Below, one piece after another: positions 24,978 to 36,756 of a stretch of DNA of 64,000 nt; within the stretch, counting starts at the first letter, position 1; each line of letters opens with the position of its first letter. The notes under the pieces were generated by a model, which was not told the DNA's origin, made no database searches, and worked only from the letters and a program-made list of their open reading frames with translations. The position numbers and the translations under genes were made by a program. The stretch is from Blakeslea trispora (taxonomy: Eukaryota; Mucoromycota; Mucoromycetes; Mucorales; Choanephoraceae). Where the stretch lies: the NCBI GenBank assembly GCA_025331445.1, contig JAIWNE010000029.1, positions 186,001 through 250,000 of the forward strand, written 5' to 3'.

Positions 24978-27032
24978 ATGTTCAAGTGTTTATCTTTTGT
25001 ACCAAGACATGCAATTCAACTGCATCCGAGCAAGCCGCATACCATGCTGAGACTTGTAGGTCAACGTAGCTCATTTCGGCTTTCATTGCAACATCGTTAT
25101 TCTACATCAAGCCAGAAGCCCGAACCTATTTTAACCGAACTTGTCTATGGTCGAAAACGTATATACACCAGCTTGCAGACGATCAGCAAGTCCAAGTCAG
25201 CTACCGCATCCAAGCATCGTATTGCTGCACCCATCACAGCTACACCCATGTCATGGGAGTGGGTTCAACCTCAAGAAGAGAACACAAAGCAAAAAAAGGA
25301 ATGGTATCAATTAAGACAAAATTCAAGCGGATCCAGCATAATGAGTTCCGTTAAGCAGAATATGCGAGAAATGTTTTTGCCTGTAGGGTAAATGTTTTTT
25401 TTTCTTGTAAAAATAGCAGACTAACAGAGTCTTCATTTAAAGATATCCCGAATCTGTTCATGATTGTTACAAAAAGTTTCATGCATGGCTCTTTTTAGAA
25501 AGCTATGTGGGTTCTGCAGTAGGTGAAATTTCAGTTGGATTCATTGTATTGTTTTATTTCCTAAACAGTTCAATAGATTGGCGTGTTGTGTTCGCAAGCC
25601 ATGTTGGCATCATTAGGTTTAGGACAGGTAGAAGCAGTAGGAGGTGCTGTAGCTATTCAATGGTAAACGAAGAGTAAGAAGAAAAAGGCCACAAAAGATA
25701 TTGAAATAAGAAAATATAGGGTATTGAAAGATGGTATTGGTGAGATTGGTAAACTTTTCTTTATCAAGCGATATGCTAGCTCATTTGATTCGCATCCAAA
25801 GACTTGGAAATTTGCAAGTAGTTTCTTTTATTTCGATACATTGAATTGTCATATAAACTAATTACACTTTTCTTTGTATAGGTCTGTGAATTATTTTCTA
25901 CAGTTGGCTCTTTCCTTCAACTGTGTACATCAATTGCACCACCCAAATTCTTTTTACCTCTGGCTGCAGGTAATATAGAGTTTTAAAACTGATAGGGTGA
26001 CAAACAAAACTCATCTCTTCTTAAAAAGCTGGCAATACATTTGAATTGATTCATGAGAGTGTCTGGATTGCTAGTCATATGACTTTTACAAAGCATTTTT
26101 CAGTAACTATTTCGATCTTTATATATCGACAAAGGCAAGGAAATAACCAAACCAATATATTATTTGTAGCCAAACGGTAACATTGGTGATATTGTTGCCA
26201 AGGACGATGCACAAATGTCAACAGCCCATCTATTGGGCATGCTCACAGGTGTCGGCCTGATTACTATTTCTCATTCGCCTCTTTTCTTATTCGGTGTGTT
26301 TGCTGTTCTTTCACCTATGAATATATGGTTTACTGTCAAAATGCTTCATGCTGCTGAATTTGAAATATTAAATCAAGCCAGATTGACCTTACTGAGCCGT
26401 GAATTTATCGATTCAGGTAAAGTGATAGAATATGATCAGCTCAAGGATCGTGAAGTTGGGTTTGGTGAATGGATTAAGCCTGGAAAATCTACTCTTAAAA
26501 TAAAACTGGGACCCAGTGCAGAGCAAGCTTATGGTTCGTCTGAAGAAGTAGCGGGTGTAGTACAGATAATGAAGGTAAACACTTTTTTTCCTCTATACCA
26601 TAGCAATTGTGGGCTTTAAACTTTTTTTTTTTTTGCTTATAGCACGAAACTACCTACTCAATTATCATCAAAACACAATGTGGATTATGTTCCACCAAGA
26701 TGCAAGCTCGAATGATGTGATTCGATCTATCTTACATTCACTTCGATTCCATGACCAAATCAAAAAATCTAATACCACAAAGGAGTCAGACTGGCAAAGT
26801 TACATTCATGCATTAGAAGACTCTTTGGCTTGGTCCAAAGATCATTACCCTAAATTCGTTGCCGAATTAGATCAAAAGAATTGGCAGAGCAATATTGTAT
26901 ACTGGAATGACAGGTAAAGCTATCATCTAAAGAAATGACAGATTGTATCCTCATTCATATCCCCCTTTCTTTTTTCTCTGTAGTGGTATGCGATTGGCAT
27001 GGAGAGATCATGAAAAGAAGAGGACATTTTAA
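24978..27032 (+). CDS. RUS family (root UVB-sensitive / DUF647) membrane protein, apparent one-base frameshift
   Basis: Nine exons: 24978-25387, 25443-25518, 25577-25662, 25720-25813, 25882-25969, 26029-26102, 26170-26574, 26643-26913 and 26984-27032. The conserved DUF647 core includes SQAMLASLGLGQVEAVGGAV, WVLKDGIGEIGKLFFIKRYA and FDSHPKTWKFVCELFSTVG. RUS proteins are membrane proteins of unclear biochemistry, linked to vitamin B6 and auxin in plants. The N terminus, with RLSLQHRYSTSS, looks like a mitochondrial presequence. ATGs at 24945 and 25044 are alternative starts. Intron 4 (25814-25881) uses a GC donor (GCAAGT). Exon 8 opens CAC GAA and then needs one extra base to continue NYLLNYHQNTMWIMFHQDAS, so the copy carries a one-base deletion, an assembly error, or a cryptic donor at 26554. 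With that base, 517 residues. Confidence 0.85.
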
Positions 27033-27339
27033 ATTATTAGACTTGCGGTAACTGCATACTTATTTTCCATTTTTCTTTTCCATACATCTGCATACATTCA
27101 TCTGTAATTTCCTTTCTTCCTTTCTCTCATCTAAACAAATTATACAAACAGCCCCTCTTTCTGTATTTTTCATTCAATCTAATAGAAACCAACAGGCAAC
27201 AATTGTTAAAGCCAAAAAATAAATAAAAGAAACATGTAACTTTTCATGAAACGATAAACAGCTTGTCCTTTCATATATTTTTTTTAGTCTATGCCTTTTA
27301 TTTACAACAAGATACCATAAGGGACAATAAAACCTGGGA
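27033..27339. other. convergent 3'-end interval
   Basis: About 300 bp between the RUS stop and the N-acetylglutamate synthase stop on the other strand. AT-rich, with TATATTTTTTTTAG-like and AAATAAATAAA-like strings fitting two 3' UTRs. No other feature. Confidence 0.5.
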
Positions 27340-29102
27340 CTACGATAAAAATGAGGGTGGAATGGATTCGGCTATCTTTGTGTAATCATGAGTATGTTTG
27401 TAACCTTCTTTTCCATGCCAAAACAAGACCCAGTTACTGTCTTTTAGACGCAAATAACCATTCGATCTCTCAAAGTACCTAAAACAAATCATTAGAACCA
27501 AGAGTCCAAGTAGTAACAAAAAACAAACATACCATTTGTTGACGCCATTATCTTTACGACTTCTCCAAAGTAGTTCAGGGTATGCATCACACATGCGCTT
27601 CCAAAGAATATCTGTTAGTCCAATACCTTGACTTGATGGAGCAATTGCAAACTTGTCAAGATAAGCATAAGAGGGTATACTATGTGGTTCAGCGCGTTCA
27701 GCAGTCATAATAACAGCGCCTTCGTAATCACCTGCAATGATTGCGCCTGCCAATACTTGATCGAGTCTTTTGTAGAAAGCATCCGTATTGACTTTGCGAT
27801 GGAAACTTGCTTCCAGTAGACTAGTCAATCGGTCTAGATCAAGGTCATCTAGATTATTGTAGGTGTTGATCCTGATGCCATAGCGTAATACAGTCGTCTT
27901 TTTCTGATTGACTCGAGTTGGATGGGTGACAGGAAGTGAAGAAGAATAGAGAGGTTTGTCTGTCACAAGATTGGTGATCAGTGCAGAAGGCAAAGAGCTA
28001 GTAGGTACAATGATCGCTGAGGAAGTGATAGGCAAATGACTTAAACAGTCTCGAACCATCGATAAGTCTTGAATTGCATTTGGATGAGATTGCCTTAATT
28101 CTGTGTTTTCAGAGAACGCTTTTTCAATATCATCATATTCTTCTTGGATATTGACCAAACTGTGTGCTGTACCGGGTAATGCATGATTGGGTATACCTCC
28201 TTCTTTGTTGATGACAACGATTTTAGATGGAACGAGTTTAGGATCGATTGCCTGCTTTACCAATCGCTGAGTTAGAGCTACAACAGCTTCACTTGCTTGA
28301 ATAGGCGATAGTTGTCCATCATAGCCTGTCAAAATAGGTACCACAATAGGAATTTGGTTGTTGTTTAGAGCAGATAAAATGAAATCGAAATTCACTTCGA
28401 TTCCACCATTCAATGATTTCTCGATAGCTGAGCCATAGATTAATCGTGCACGACCACCTGCCTGTTCAATAGACTCTACCAGCTTCATGCTCTCTCTCAG
28501 CATACGTTTGACAAGATCGGCTTCAAGTGACTTGTCGGTTTTCCAAAGAGGGTTATCTGGTACAACAATAGAGGATAAACCAAGCTTTTGAAGTGTATAA
28601 AGCGCATTGCTGACACTTTGCCAGTCACTCTTGTCAAATGGTCCATCTATCTTTGTTAGTGCAAGCTGATGATAAGAGGGTGCTAGTAGTGCATTCACAT
28701 AGTCTTTAGGAGATGCGATACTGCCTGCAGAAGCTGGTGTGAGATCTTTGAGAGATATATTGGTCGTTTTCGATGTTTCTGAATCAAATCGTCGCAAGAA
28801 GTGCTGCAGCTCTCGTTTACTAGGACTTGTGTTCATCACATTTAAAAGTAGTTCCTAGAAAGAAGTAGCTCTGATTTAGAAAGTGATAGCAAAGATAGCA
28901 AGCTTGGTATTTACTCGAACTTCTTCTTGTTCTCTCTTGACCTATTGAGAAATGTTATTCACCGTGAGCAAGGAGACCTGTCTCTCGGGCCAATCAAAAC
29001 GCAGCTTCTTACATTTGGTGTGTGCGTATTAAAGCATCGATAGCAATCCTTCTTTTTCCACACAGTATGTAGAGCTCCTTTGATTCTACGTGAAATAATC
29101 AT
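27340..29102 (-). CDS. ARG2: N-acetylglutamate synthase, mitochondrial (first step of arginine synthesis)
   Basis: Four minus-strand exons: 29102-29013, 28941-28915 (27 nt), 28854-27533 and 27478-27340; 525 residues. It transfers acetyl from acetyl-CoA to glutamate to start ornithine/arginine synthesis. The N terminus (MIISRRIKGALHTVWKKK) is basic and acid-free, as expected for a mitochondrial presequence. Then come VRELLLNVMNTSPSKRELQHF, a degenerate amino-acid-kinase domain (about 60-330) and the NAT domain (YGIRINTYNNLDDLDLDRL; EGAVIMTAERAE; YLDKFAIAPSSQGIGLTDIL; KWYFERSNGYLR). The first two exons were recovered by hand; a model starting at 28839 loses the presequence. The last intron (27479-27532) is 54 nt, in frame and stop-free, so reading through it would insert a hydrophobic stretch. 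Confidence 0.9.
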
Positions 29103-29165
29103 GAAAGTAGAAGAAGAAGAAAAAAAAAGAAAGATAAATAAATTGTACCCTAGATTTTTTTTTTG

Positions 29166-29234
29166 TTATCTTTCAACTTGTGTGTCACACGAGTTGTTTC
29201 TTGAAGGAAGAGAAGGCACATATTTGTTCTGCAT
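29166..29234 (-). promoter_or_regulatory. 22-codon upstream ORF ahead of the N-acetylglutamate synthase gene
   Basis: An ATG 64 nt upstream of the uORF stop's distance to the main start opens MQNKYVPSLPSRNNSCDTQV and closes at TAA. It lacks the DY(L/I)SDH core of the arginine attenuator peptide known from ascomycete arg-2/CPA1. If the transcript starts upstream it could still lower translation. Confidence 0.35.
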
Positions 29235-31235
29235 ATATTCTCGTACAAAGTTGTTTCCTTTCCGTTATTGTTACTTTTTGTTTTCTCTAAAATGAGCGAA
29301 ATTCTCATCATTGATTTGAAAACAGATTGACTATGTGTAATTATTAGCCCTAAGCCTTAAAATGGACTATTGGTCCACCAACACTGGATGGCTTGCACAA
29401 ACACAAGCTCTTTGAAAACAAATGCATCGAAACAAGCTATCGAGCCTTATTGTTGCTAGCCAGTTTACCCGACTCATGATCAGTGTTTGTAACCAGTCTT
29501 ATTTTTGCAAGTGGTTCATAATCGGAAATCTATTTTCAAATCAATAAAGAATTACCATATAATAAAGTCGTTTGTTATCTCTTTCTCTCTCTCAAGTTCG
29601 AAAACAAGCAGATAGATGGCTTCTTCAATGGTCATTTATTTTTCATAGGTAATCTTTATAAGAAGCTCAAAGGTCATGATGCTTCCAGTTGTAATCAATG
29701 TACCTATAAGATTATGGCTTTTGGCATTTCAAAAAAAAAGAGGTGTACTACATAATAAAGACAAATCATCAAGCCAATATACTTGTATTTCTATCTTTCA
29801 TCAAAGGTACATGAAGTAGAGCCTGGTGTTTGTTTGGCCATCTTGAGAAGCAATACTTGACTTTTCTTTCCAAAGAACAACGGGATAGTTACCCTCTCAG
29901 TATTTCCGGACCTGACGTACGAATCATATTGATCAACTAGTTAAAGTTTAGTGGCCATTTTGAGTTTGTGAGGTAAAGCTTATTTAGCACAGGTTTGACA
30001 AGGCAGTGTTTTGCGGTAGTATTTTATACTTAGCCCATTTAATTAAATAAGTTACCTTATTGATACGTTTACTTTATCGGCTTTCAAACTTATGGCAATT
30101 ATGTCCCTTTGTGATAGCCAAATATGGTATTTGATTTAGGTACTATTGAGGGCTTTTCTGTTTTCCATTTGACTTGGTCAGTTTTATCACAAATTATGCC
30201 CAAAGACTGAAATTGGCAAAATACAGTTGTACAAAACAATTCGTTATGCAGCTTATTCATTTAAACAGTTCTCTGTTGGGGTTTTGTGCAAAACTTTATA
30301 AAATTTAAACATTTGGCAAACATTCACCTAAAATAAGAGAGAGAGAGAGAGGCTCAAAATATGTGTAACTTATTGCCGGCCGCTTCTTTTGCAAGATCAA
30401 TTCTTAACTCAAGTTTGATTACACTGATATCAATTTGAGCAATTGTGATTAGTTGCTTGGGACAAATGGGCTTTAACTGATTTTTTGCGATTCACCAGGT
30501 AAATTTCAGCTAGATAGGTATGCTTGATTGCCTGATGCAAAGGCAAACATACAAATACAATCTAAGGCTTATCTTCTAGCTTCATGCGGGTTTATCCAGT
30601 CAACAGTCTCTACAGATGAACACAGTGTATATCTATAGACTGTTCAAGAAGAGATATGATGTAGAAGCTGTCAAATATGATACGCATAAATCAATAGTTT
30701 CATCATGAGGAATCTGATAGCAACAAAAGCGAGATTTGAATAATGCAAAGATGAAATTGCTACCAAAACAGTTTATGAGACCAATGAAAAGGAAGTTTAC
30801 TTGAATATTCGGAACGAAAAATTAAACGAGCTTTTGTCGGAAACCAAAGTGAACTTGGTTTATTGCGAAACGAACAATGATAGCAATAGAATCACCAAGC
30901 CGAAATCGCTCTTTGCCTAAGCTGAGCATCTTGTTTCAAGCACTGTCGCATATTCTCGATTTAACGATGTCTTATTTTCTATCAAAGTGATACTATTTAC
31001 CAACTATCATTATAGTCAAACTGTTTGATTTGTGAAACAAGCTACTTTATTATTTAAACAAAAAAAAAACTTTTATCTTCCAATTGGTTAGCTTTTTTAA
31101 TTATTGGATTTCTATCCCCGATTAATCAAGATTTTCTTTTTTCTTGTCTTCTCTTTTTGGTCCCTTTCTTCTCTCTCTCTCTTTTTTTCCCCCTTACTTT
31201 TTTTTTCTAAAAAGAGTGAAAAACAAAAAAAAATT
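29235..31235. other. 2-kb gene-free interval
   Basis: AT-rich, between divergently oriented ARG2 and LCB2. One 57-codon open frame without ATG lies at about 30745-30920 (ends PKSLFA); it is too short and isolated to call. A short (GA) run is at about 30335. A pyrimidine-rich leader precedes LCB2 at about 31125-31210. Confidence 0.5.
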
Positions 31236-33529
31236 ATGCCTTCACAACAATTACCTGTGATTCCATCTATTATTGAAGAGCCGTCAGAGATTCCTTCTAT
31301 TCACATTGAAGGAGTACAGCCCAGTACTCGTAAAAGAGCTTTTTCATTCACTAATTTAGTGAATCGGACTCGCCGAGCTTATTCAGTTTCGTCTACCTAT
31401 CCTACCAAACCTCCACCCACACTTCTGGCTCTACCTGTTCCCAAGACTTCACATGATCTTTTGACAGATTTCGATCCTAGCCACCGAAAGCCCGGTTTTG
31501 ATCTTACACCTGCTCAACGCAGAAATTCAATTGCGGCTGCTCAACGAAAATATGAAGACTTTGAACAGAAGATTGAGGCAGCTCCTCTGATGGTGCTTGT
31601 ATCTACTTACTTGAACTATTTGGTCTTGATCTTGTTTGGTCATTTACGAGATATTTTGGGCAAAGTATTTAAGCGTAAAGAATATGCACATCTTCGTACA
31701 AATGAGGTAAAAAAAAACAAAAAGGTTGCTTTCTTTATGTACATTCGACTTGATATGTCTTTTTTTATATATATAGGGCTATGCACCTTTAGTATCCGAT
31801 TTTGATTCGTTTTATACTAGACGTATGTATATTCGTATCAGGTAAGGATGTTTATCATTATTGTTAAAAAAAAAGAAGTTTTATTCATCTATGACTATCC
31901 TTACAGAGATTGTTGGAATCGACCTACTACAGGTGTACCTAGTAGAACAGTGACTATACTGGAAAGAGAATCAAAGGATTTCAACTTGACATTCAAGTAA
32001 GTGTGTAGGCTTGAAATCAGGAGAAAACATCTTATTGTTCTTTATTAGATTGACAGGAAAGACAAAAGAAGTCATCAATTTCTCCTCTTACAATTATTTG
32101 GGTTTTGCACAAAATGAAGGCATTTGTGCAGACCAAGTGGAGGATTGTGTAAAAGAATATGGTATTACTAGTGCTAGTACAAGAATGGAGGCAGGTTCTT
32201 TGGATATTCATAGGGATCTGGAAAAGAAGGTGGCTCAGTTTGTTGGCAAGGAAGATGCCATTGTTGTCTCTATGGGCTTCGCTACCAACTCCACCACTAT
32301 CCCTTCTTTAGTTAGCAAAGTAAGATTTGACTGATTTCTATATGAGAAGCCTTATCCCTTACACGCTTTTATAGGGTTGTTTAGTGATCAGTGATGAGCT
32401 TAACCACAGTTCTATTATTTTCGGTGTACGTCTGTCAGGTGCATCTGTCCGAGTATTCAAACACAACAACATGATTGATCTTAGAAATCTCTTGAGAGAA
32501 GTGATTTCTCAAGGTCAGCCTAGAACACATCGTCCTTGGAAGAAGATTGTGGTGATTGTAGAAGGTCTGTATTCTATGGAGGGCTCTATTGTCAATTTAC
32601 CAGAGTTAATCAAGCTAAAGCATGAATATAAGGTAACCAAAAAAAAAAATTATTGGAGCAAAAAAGAAGAGATGATTGACACTTGTTTAGTTTTATCTGT
32701 ATATGGATGAAGCTCATTCTATTGGTGCCTTGGGTGAAAATGGTGGTGGTATTTGTGATTTTTATGGTATCAGTCCAAAAAATGTGGATATTTTGATGGG
32801 TACATTCACAAAATCATTTGGTGCTGCTGGTGGCTATATTGCTGGTGATAAGGTAAATAACAATTATAATAATAATAATACTAGGATAAGCCCATTTATA
32901 AAGTTTGAACTATTTTAGGCTGTCATTGATCATTTGAGATTAAAGAATCATGCATTCTTATATGCAGAAGGTATGGCAGCTCCTGTGATTCAACAGGTCA
33001 GCTCTAGTATGGGTGTTATCAGGTAAAGAGGAAAAGAGAGAGAGAGAGAGACAATGAAATATACATACTTAAGCTCAAATATCGATACAGAGGAGAGGAT
33101 GGTACAGACGATGGTGTTCGACGTATTCAAGATTTAGCAGAAAACTCGCGTTATTTCTCAAACAGCTTAAGAAAGATGGGTTTTATTGTCTATGGTGATG
33201 AAGGCAGTCCTGTCATTCCTTTACTCTTGTTTAATCCTGCCAAAATCTCGTAAGTATACCCTTATTTAAGAAAAGAATTTCTTGCGGATATTGACAAAGT
33301 GTTTTTTTTTTTTTTAAAAAAAAGTGCCTTTTCTCGAGAAATGCTTCAACGCGGCATTGCTATTGTTGTTGTTGGATACCCTGCTACACCCATTATTAGT
33401 TCAAGAGCTCGTTTCTGTATCTCATCTGCTCATACACGAGAAGATCTCGACCGAGCACTTGAGCATATTAGTGAAGTGGGTGATACATTGATGCTCAAGT
33501 TTAAACCAGCTGTACATAATCAATCATAA
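31236..33529 (+). CDS. LCB2: serine palmitoyltransferase subunit 2
   Basis: Nine exons: 31236-31706, 31777-31841, 31907-31996, 32049-32319, 32375-32632, 32691-32852, 32919-33022, 33091-33249 and 33325-33529; 594 residues. This is the PLP-binding catalytic subunit of the ER enzyme that condenses serine with palmitoyl-CoA, the first and committed step of sphingolipid synthesis, together with Lcb1. A membrane segment ([20 protein letters not shown]) lies at about residues 120-140. The alpha-oxoamine synthase signatures are [37 protein letters not shown] and [16 protein letters not shown]. The last contains the PLP Schiff-base lysine, at about residue 426. All splice junctions restore conserved blocks. 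ALG14 starts only 85 bp after the stop. Confidence 0.95.
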
Positions 33530-33614
33530 TACTAATAATAATAATAAAAAAAAACTGCATATTTATATCTATTTAATATACAAATTTTGTCCTCTCTCTT
33601 TTTTTTTTTTAACT

Positions 33615-34476
33615 ATGTGGATGAGTATACTTTTATGTGCAATTCTCTTTTTGACACGCTTATGGTTCGTTTTACCTGATAACCATAACAAGCAGAAGAA
33701 AAGGAAAAGAGAAAGCTGCAGGACATTGATTATCTTGGGCTCAGGTAAAAAAAAAGAAGAAATAGACTATAACGACTAGAGTCATAACTATGATACAGGT
33801 GGACATACAGCAGAGATGTTGCAACTTGCCAAGTCATTAGATCCCACTCGATATACACCAAGAATGTATGTTGTAGCTCACAGTGATTTCTTAAGTGAAG
33901 AGAAAGCTAGACAATTTGAACAAGAACATATGAACCAAGTGAGTGTTGTAGCATAGTTAAGAAAGAAAGAGAAAAAAAAAAATTTAAAAGAAAATAAAGG
34001 GAGAATTCAAGATAGTCAAAATAGCTCGAGCTAGACATGTGGGCCAATCATGGTCAACAGTGCCTTTTTCTGTTCTAAAAGGGATTTTTTCCTCTCTTCA
34101 AGTCTTGATGAAGTTTTGGCCTGACATGGTAAAGAAGAATTCATACAAAACGAAAAGAGAGAGGCAGCTAAAATGTCTGGTAGATTATTTGTAATGGCCC
34201 TGGTAGTTGTATTCCTATTTGTATGCTAAGCTATTTGCCTAGAGTAAAGTATTGTGATAACAAAGAAAGAAAGAAAGAGAGCTGATTGGATGAAAAAAAC
34301 AATAGATCTTTTCAGTCAAGAGAATGGAAATCATTTATATCGAATCATTTGCCCGCGTGTACAATCTGTCTTTGACAGGTAAACTGCTATATCCTTTTGT
34401 GGATCGCTTTCTAGTGCAATGGCCAGAATTGAGTAACCGCCTTAAACGAGCTGAATACAAAGGCATATTGGTCTAA
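33615..34476 (+). CDS. ALG14: UDP-GlcNAc transferase subunit Alg14 (N-glycan precursor synthesis)
   Basis: Five exons: 33615-33744, 33799-33938, 34000-34128, 34184-34243 and 34306-34476; 209 residues. Alg14 is the ER membrane anchor and partner of catalytic Alg13. The pair adds the second GlcNAc to dolichol-PP-GlcNAc on the cytosolic face. Seen here: an N-terminal hydrophobic anchor (WMSILLCAILFLTRLWFVLP), LIILGSGGHTAEML split by intron 1, KIARARHVGQSW, NGPGSCIPIC, YIESFARVYNLSLTGKLLYP and the closing VDRFLVQWPEL..AEYKGILV. Length and motifs match the family. Exon 4 is only 60 nt and carries the NGPGSC motif; missing it would destroy the product. Confidence 0.93.
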
Positions 34477-34673
34477 AGACGAACACACGTGGGGATATTT
34501 TGAATTTTCTGATTGGCTCCTATTTGACATGCCGCATGGATGTGATTTAATCTTTCTTTAACAAAGCATAATAGTTTTTTTTTTATAAGTAATCAAGAAA
34601 AGGAAATAATGATAATAAAGTAAAAAAGTGAATTTTATAGAGGGGTGTTTAGAAGGTATTTTATAGTACAAAT

Positions 34674-34696
34674 AGTGTGTGTGTGTGTGTGTGTGT
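34674..34696. repeat. GT dinucleotide repeat
   Basis: About eleven GT units in the interval between the convergent ALG14 and VTC1 genes. Confidence 0.9.
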
Positions 34697-34730
34697 TGTA
34701 TGTGCATTGTTTGAATAACAAACTTCTTAT

Positions 34731-35218
34731 TTAATGCTTGTTACCCATTCTCACTATTGAAAAAGTAATCATCAGTAATCCGCATCGATAGATACATAGT
34801 CCTCTCTCTCTCTCTTTCTCTTTTTCTTTCTCTAAATAAATCTCCTTTTCATAGTAAAATACTTACAGTAAAAGTTGATACAGACAGCAGCCAACAAAAA
34901 GATACACAAGACAGTAGGACCAACACGATCATCATAAGGAGCAGCTTCTCTGTTTCTGATCTTGGTAGCTCTCCAATGGAAGGTATATAAAGCATAGAGC
35001 ATGACACCCATAGCAATAATGGTGAATAAGATGGCAGACAAACGACCGATACGATCACCAAAATTCAAAAGACCCATAGCCAAACCGCCGAGAACGACAG
35101 TGAAGTTCAACCAGGATAGAAAAGTACGTTCATTGGCAAAGAAGACCTTGGGCTCAACACGCACAGGAAGAGCAATACGCTTACCGTTGACGGGTTCTAA
35201 GTTATTAGCAGAAGACAT
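34731..35218 (-). CDS. VTC1: vacuolar transporter chaperone subunit 1 (polyphosphate polymerase complex)
   Basis: Two minus-strand exons (35218-34867 and 34753-34731) give 124 residues. The protein is a small three-helix membrane protein: [20 protein letters not shown] opens the first helix, then [20 protein letters not shown] and [18 protein letters not shown]. It belongs to the VTC complex, which makes polyphosphate from ATP and moves it into the vacuole; Vtc1 has no SPX or catalytic domain. Reading through the GTAAGT donor gives an alternative end ...[11 protein letters not shown] at 34832. The spliced end (INFYLRMGNKH) fits a small membrane protein better and uses a canonical donor and acceptor, so I prefer it. 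Confidence 0.9.
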
Positions 35219-35785
35219 TTGGTATATAAACTAAAATAAGAAAAGAATGAAGATATAAACAAAAAAGAAAAAAAAAAAGTCAAAAAATTCTCGTTTTAAA
35301 TCATACAGCCAAAAAAAAACCCCCTTTGGATTTTTCTTTCTCAGCTCTATCTTCTTATTGGGTTGCTGCTCTATTTTGCTCTGTGTACTACCTTGACACT
35401 TTATGTCATTTTGCTCAAGTTGAGTTAAGAGAGAGAAGAATGAATTCATAGCACAAGTATAGATGTTTAGCTGTCTTTAATCTATGCTAATTCATCAATT
35501 CTCGGTACTGCTTTTTCTTTCTTGCTCTTTTTTTTATATATATGAAAGACAAGGTGGATAGTTCTCAGCTTCTTTGATTTCCTGAATTTTTATTTTAAAC
35601 TGCGTCCAAGTATCTCTCATTATTTTTTTCTTTATTTTTTTTGAAAAGCCTTGGCTTTCTTTTTCTTTGTTTTAAAAAAAAAAAGAGCTTAACCTAGCAT
35701 ACGACGGTTAGCTAAGCGAACTATCATCATTCGAATAGAATCGAAAAGAGCCTATTTGTTACTAAGCAACACTACACACAATCCT
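35219..35785. other. divergent promoter interval
   Basis: About 570 bp between VTC1 and the PPPY membrane-protein gene, with long A and T runs (for example 35265-35280 and 35625-35640). Promoters for both genes must lie here; no specific motif was identified. Confidence 0.5.
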
Positions 35786-36756
35786 ATGTACCTAAATAAG
35801 GTGCTGTTGCTGTTACTGTTACTATGCTTGTCTCAGTTCACTCAGGCAGCTGAACAACACTGCTTTGATCCCGCTAATTGTCCATTTTATCCCATTCATG
35901 GTTGCTTTGCAACAGAGGACGGACTTGTTTGTAAAGACCGAAGTAAGTTGAGAGACAACCTAAAGAAAAGAAAGAGAGAGAGAGAGAGCCTTGAAATAAC
36001 CCCGAACAAAACTTAGGAATGGGTTTCGAGATGAGTATAGATCCCTTTTATACCTTCATCTATAAAGGCTTAGACTACACTATTAAAAACGATACAGGAC
36101 TTCCTTGCCACACAATACCCATAACAGATGAACTGATCAACTATGTCGAGTTTCGAGGACCTGAAGTGATGAATGTACATGATTTAGATTTGATAGGCAA
36201 CTGTAGCAGCATGTCTTATTGTGATAAACATACAAAAACATGTCAGCCAAAGATGCCATTGGGCAGTTCCTGTCGCTATAATATGCAGTGCTACTTTGGC
36301 ATTGATGGTATTCCAGGTCATTGCTCAAATAAGACATGCTCTATTCGACAGGACATCCCTCAGTATTATTACAACACACCTCGATGGAGTATGGGTGATC
36401 AATGGCAAGCGGCTGTCATTGCCGTGTTGATCACAGGTGGCGTTGTCATTTCGCTTTTGATCGGAAGAGTACAGGTGAAGCGATTGGCAGTTAAAGTAAA
36501 GGATTTATTGGAAAAATGGCAAAACCCAGATGATTCAGCAACACGCAGATTACCATTGATGGTTGAAAATGAAGAGGCATGGAATGAATACCATCACCAT
36601 TCCAAGTGGTGGAAGCAACTGCCTGGCATAAACTGGATTTACAACAAATTGAACAAGAAGAAACAAAGTAGTCAAGACAACAATGGTGAATACTATCAGT
36701 TAAATCAACGCACAGAGGAAACGACTGAACAACCTCCACCTTATCGAGAAGGTTAA
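35786..36756 (+). CDS. predicted single-pass membrane protein, Cys-rich ectodomain and PPPY cytosolic tail
   Basis: Two exons (35786-35942 and 36017-36756) give 298 residues. Features in order: a signal peptide (MYLNKVLLLLLLLCLSQF, cut near QAAE), then a Cys-rich ectodomain with spaced cysteines (HCFDPANC, GNCSSMSYCDKHTKTC, GSSCRYNMQC). One transmembrane helix follows at about residue 190 (WQAAVIAVLITGGVVISLLI), then a basic cytosolic tail ending EQPPPYREG. The PPPY is a PPxY motif of the kind bound by WW domains of NEDD4/Rsp5 ubiquitin ligases, so an adaptor or sorting role is possible. I do not recognise the ectodomain as a named family. The first ATG after an upstream in-frame TTG was chosen. 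Confidence 0.75.

Noticed and set aside
29166..29234. uORF as an arginine attenuator peptide
   Set aside because: The required DY(L/I)SDH core is absent, so only a generic uORF is reported.
30745..30920. 57-codon open frame ending PKSLFA
   Set aside because: No ATG, no splice context, no known family; protein-like composition only. Could be an element remnant.
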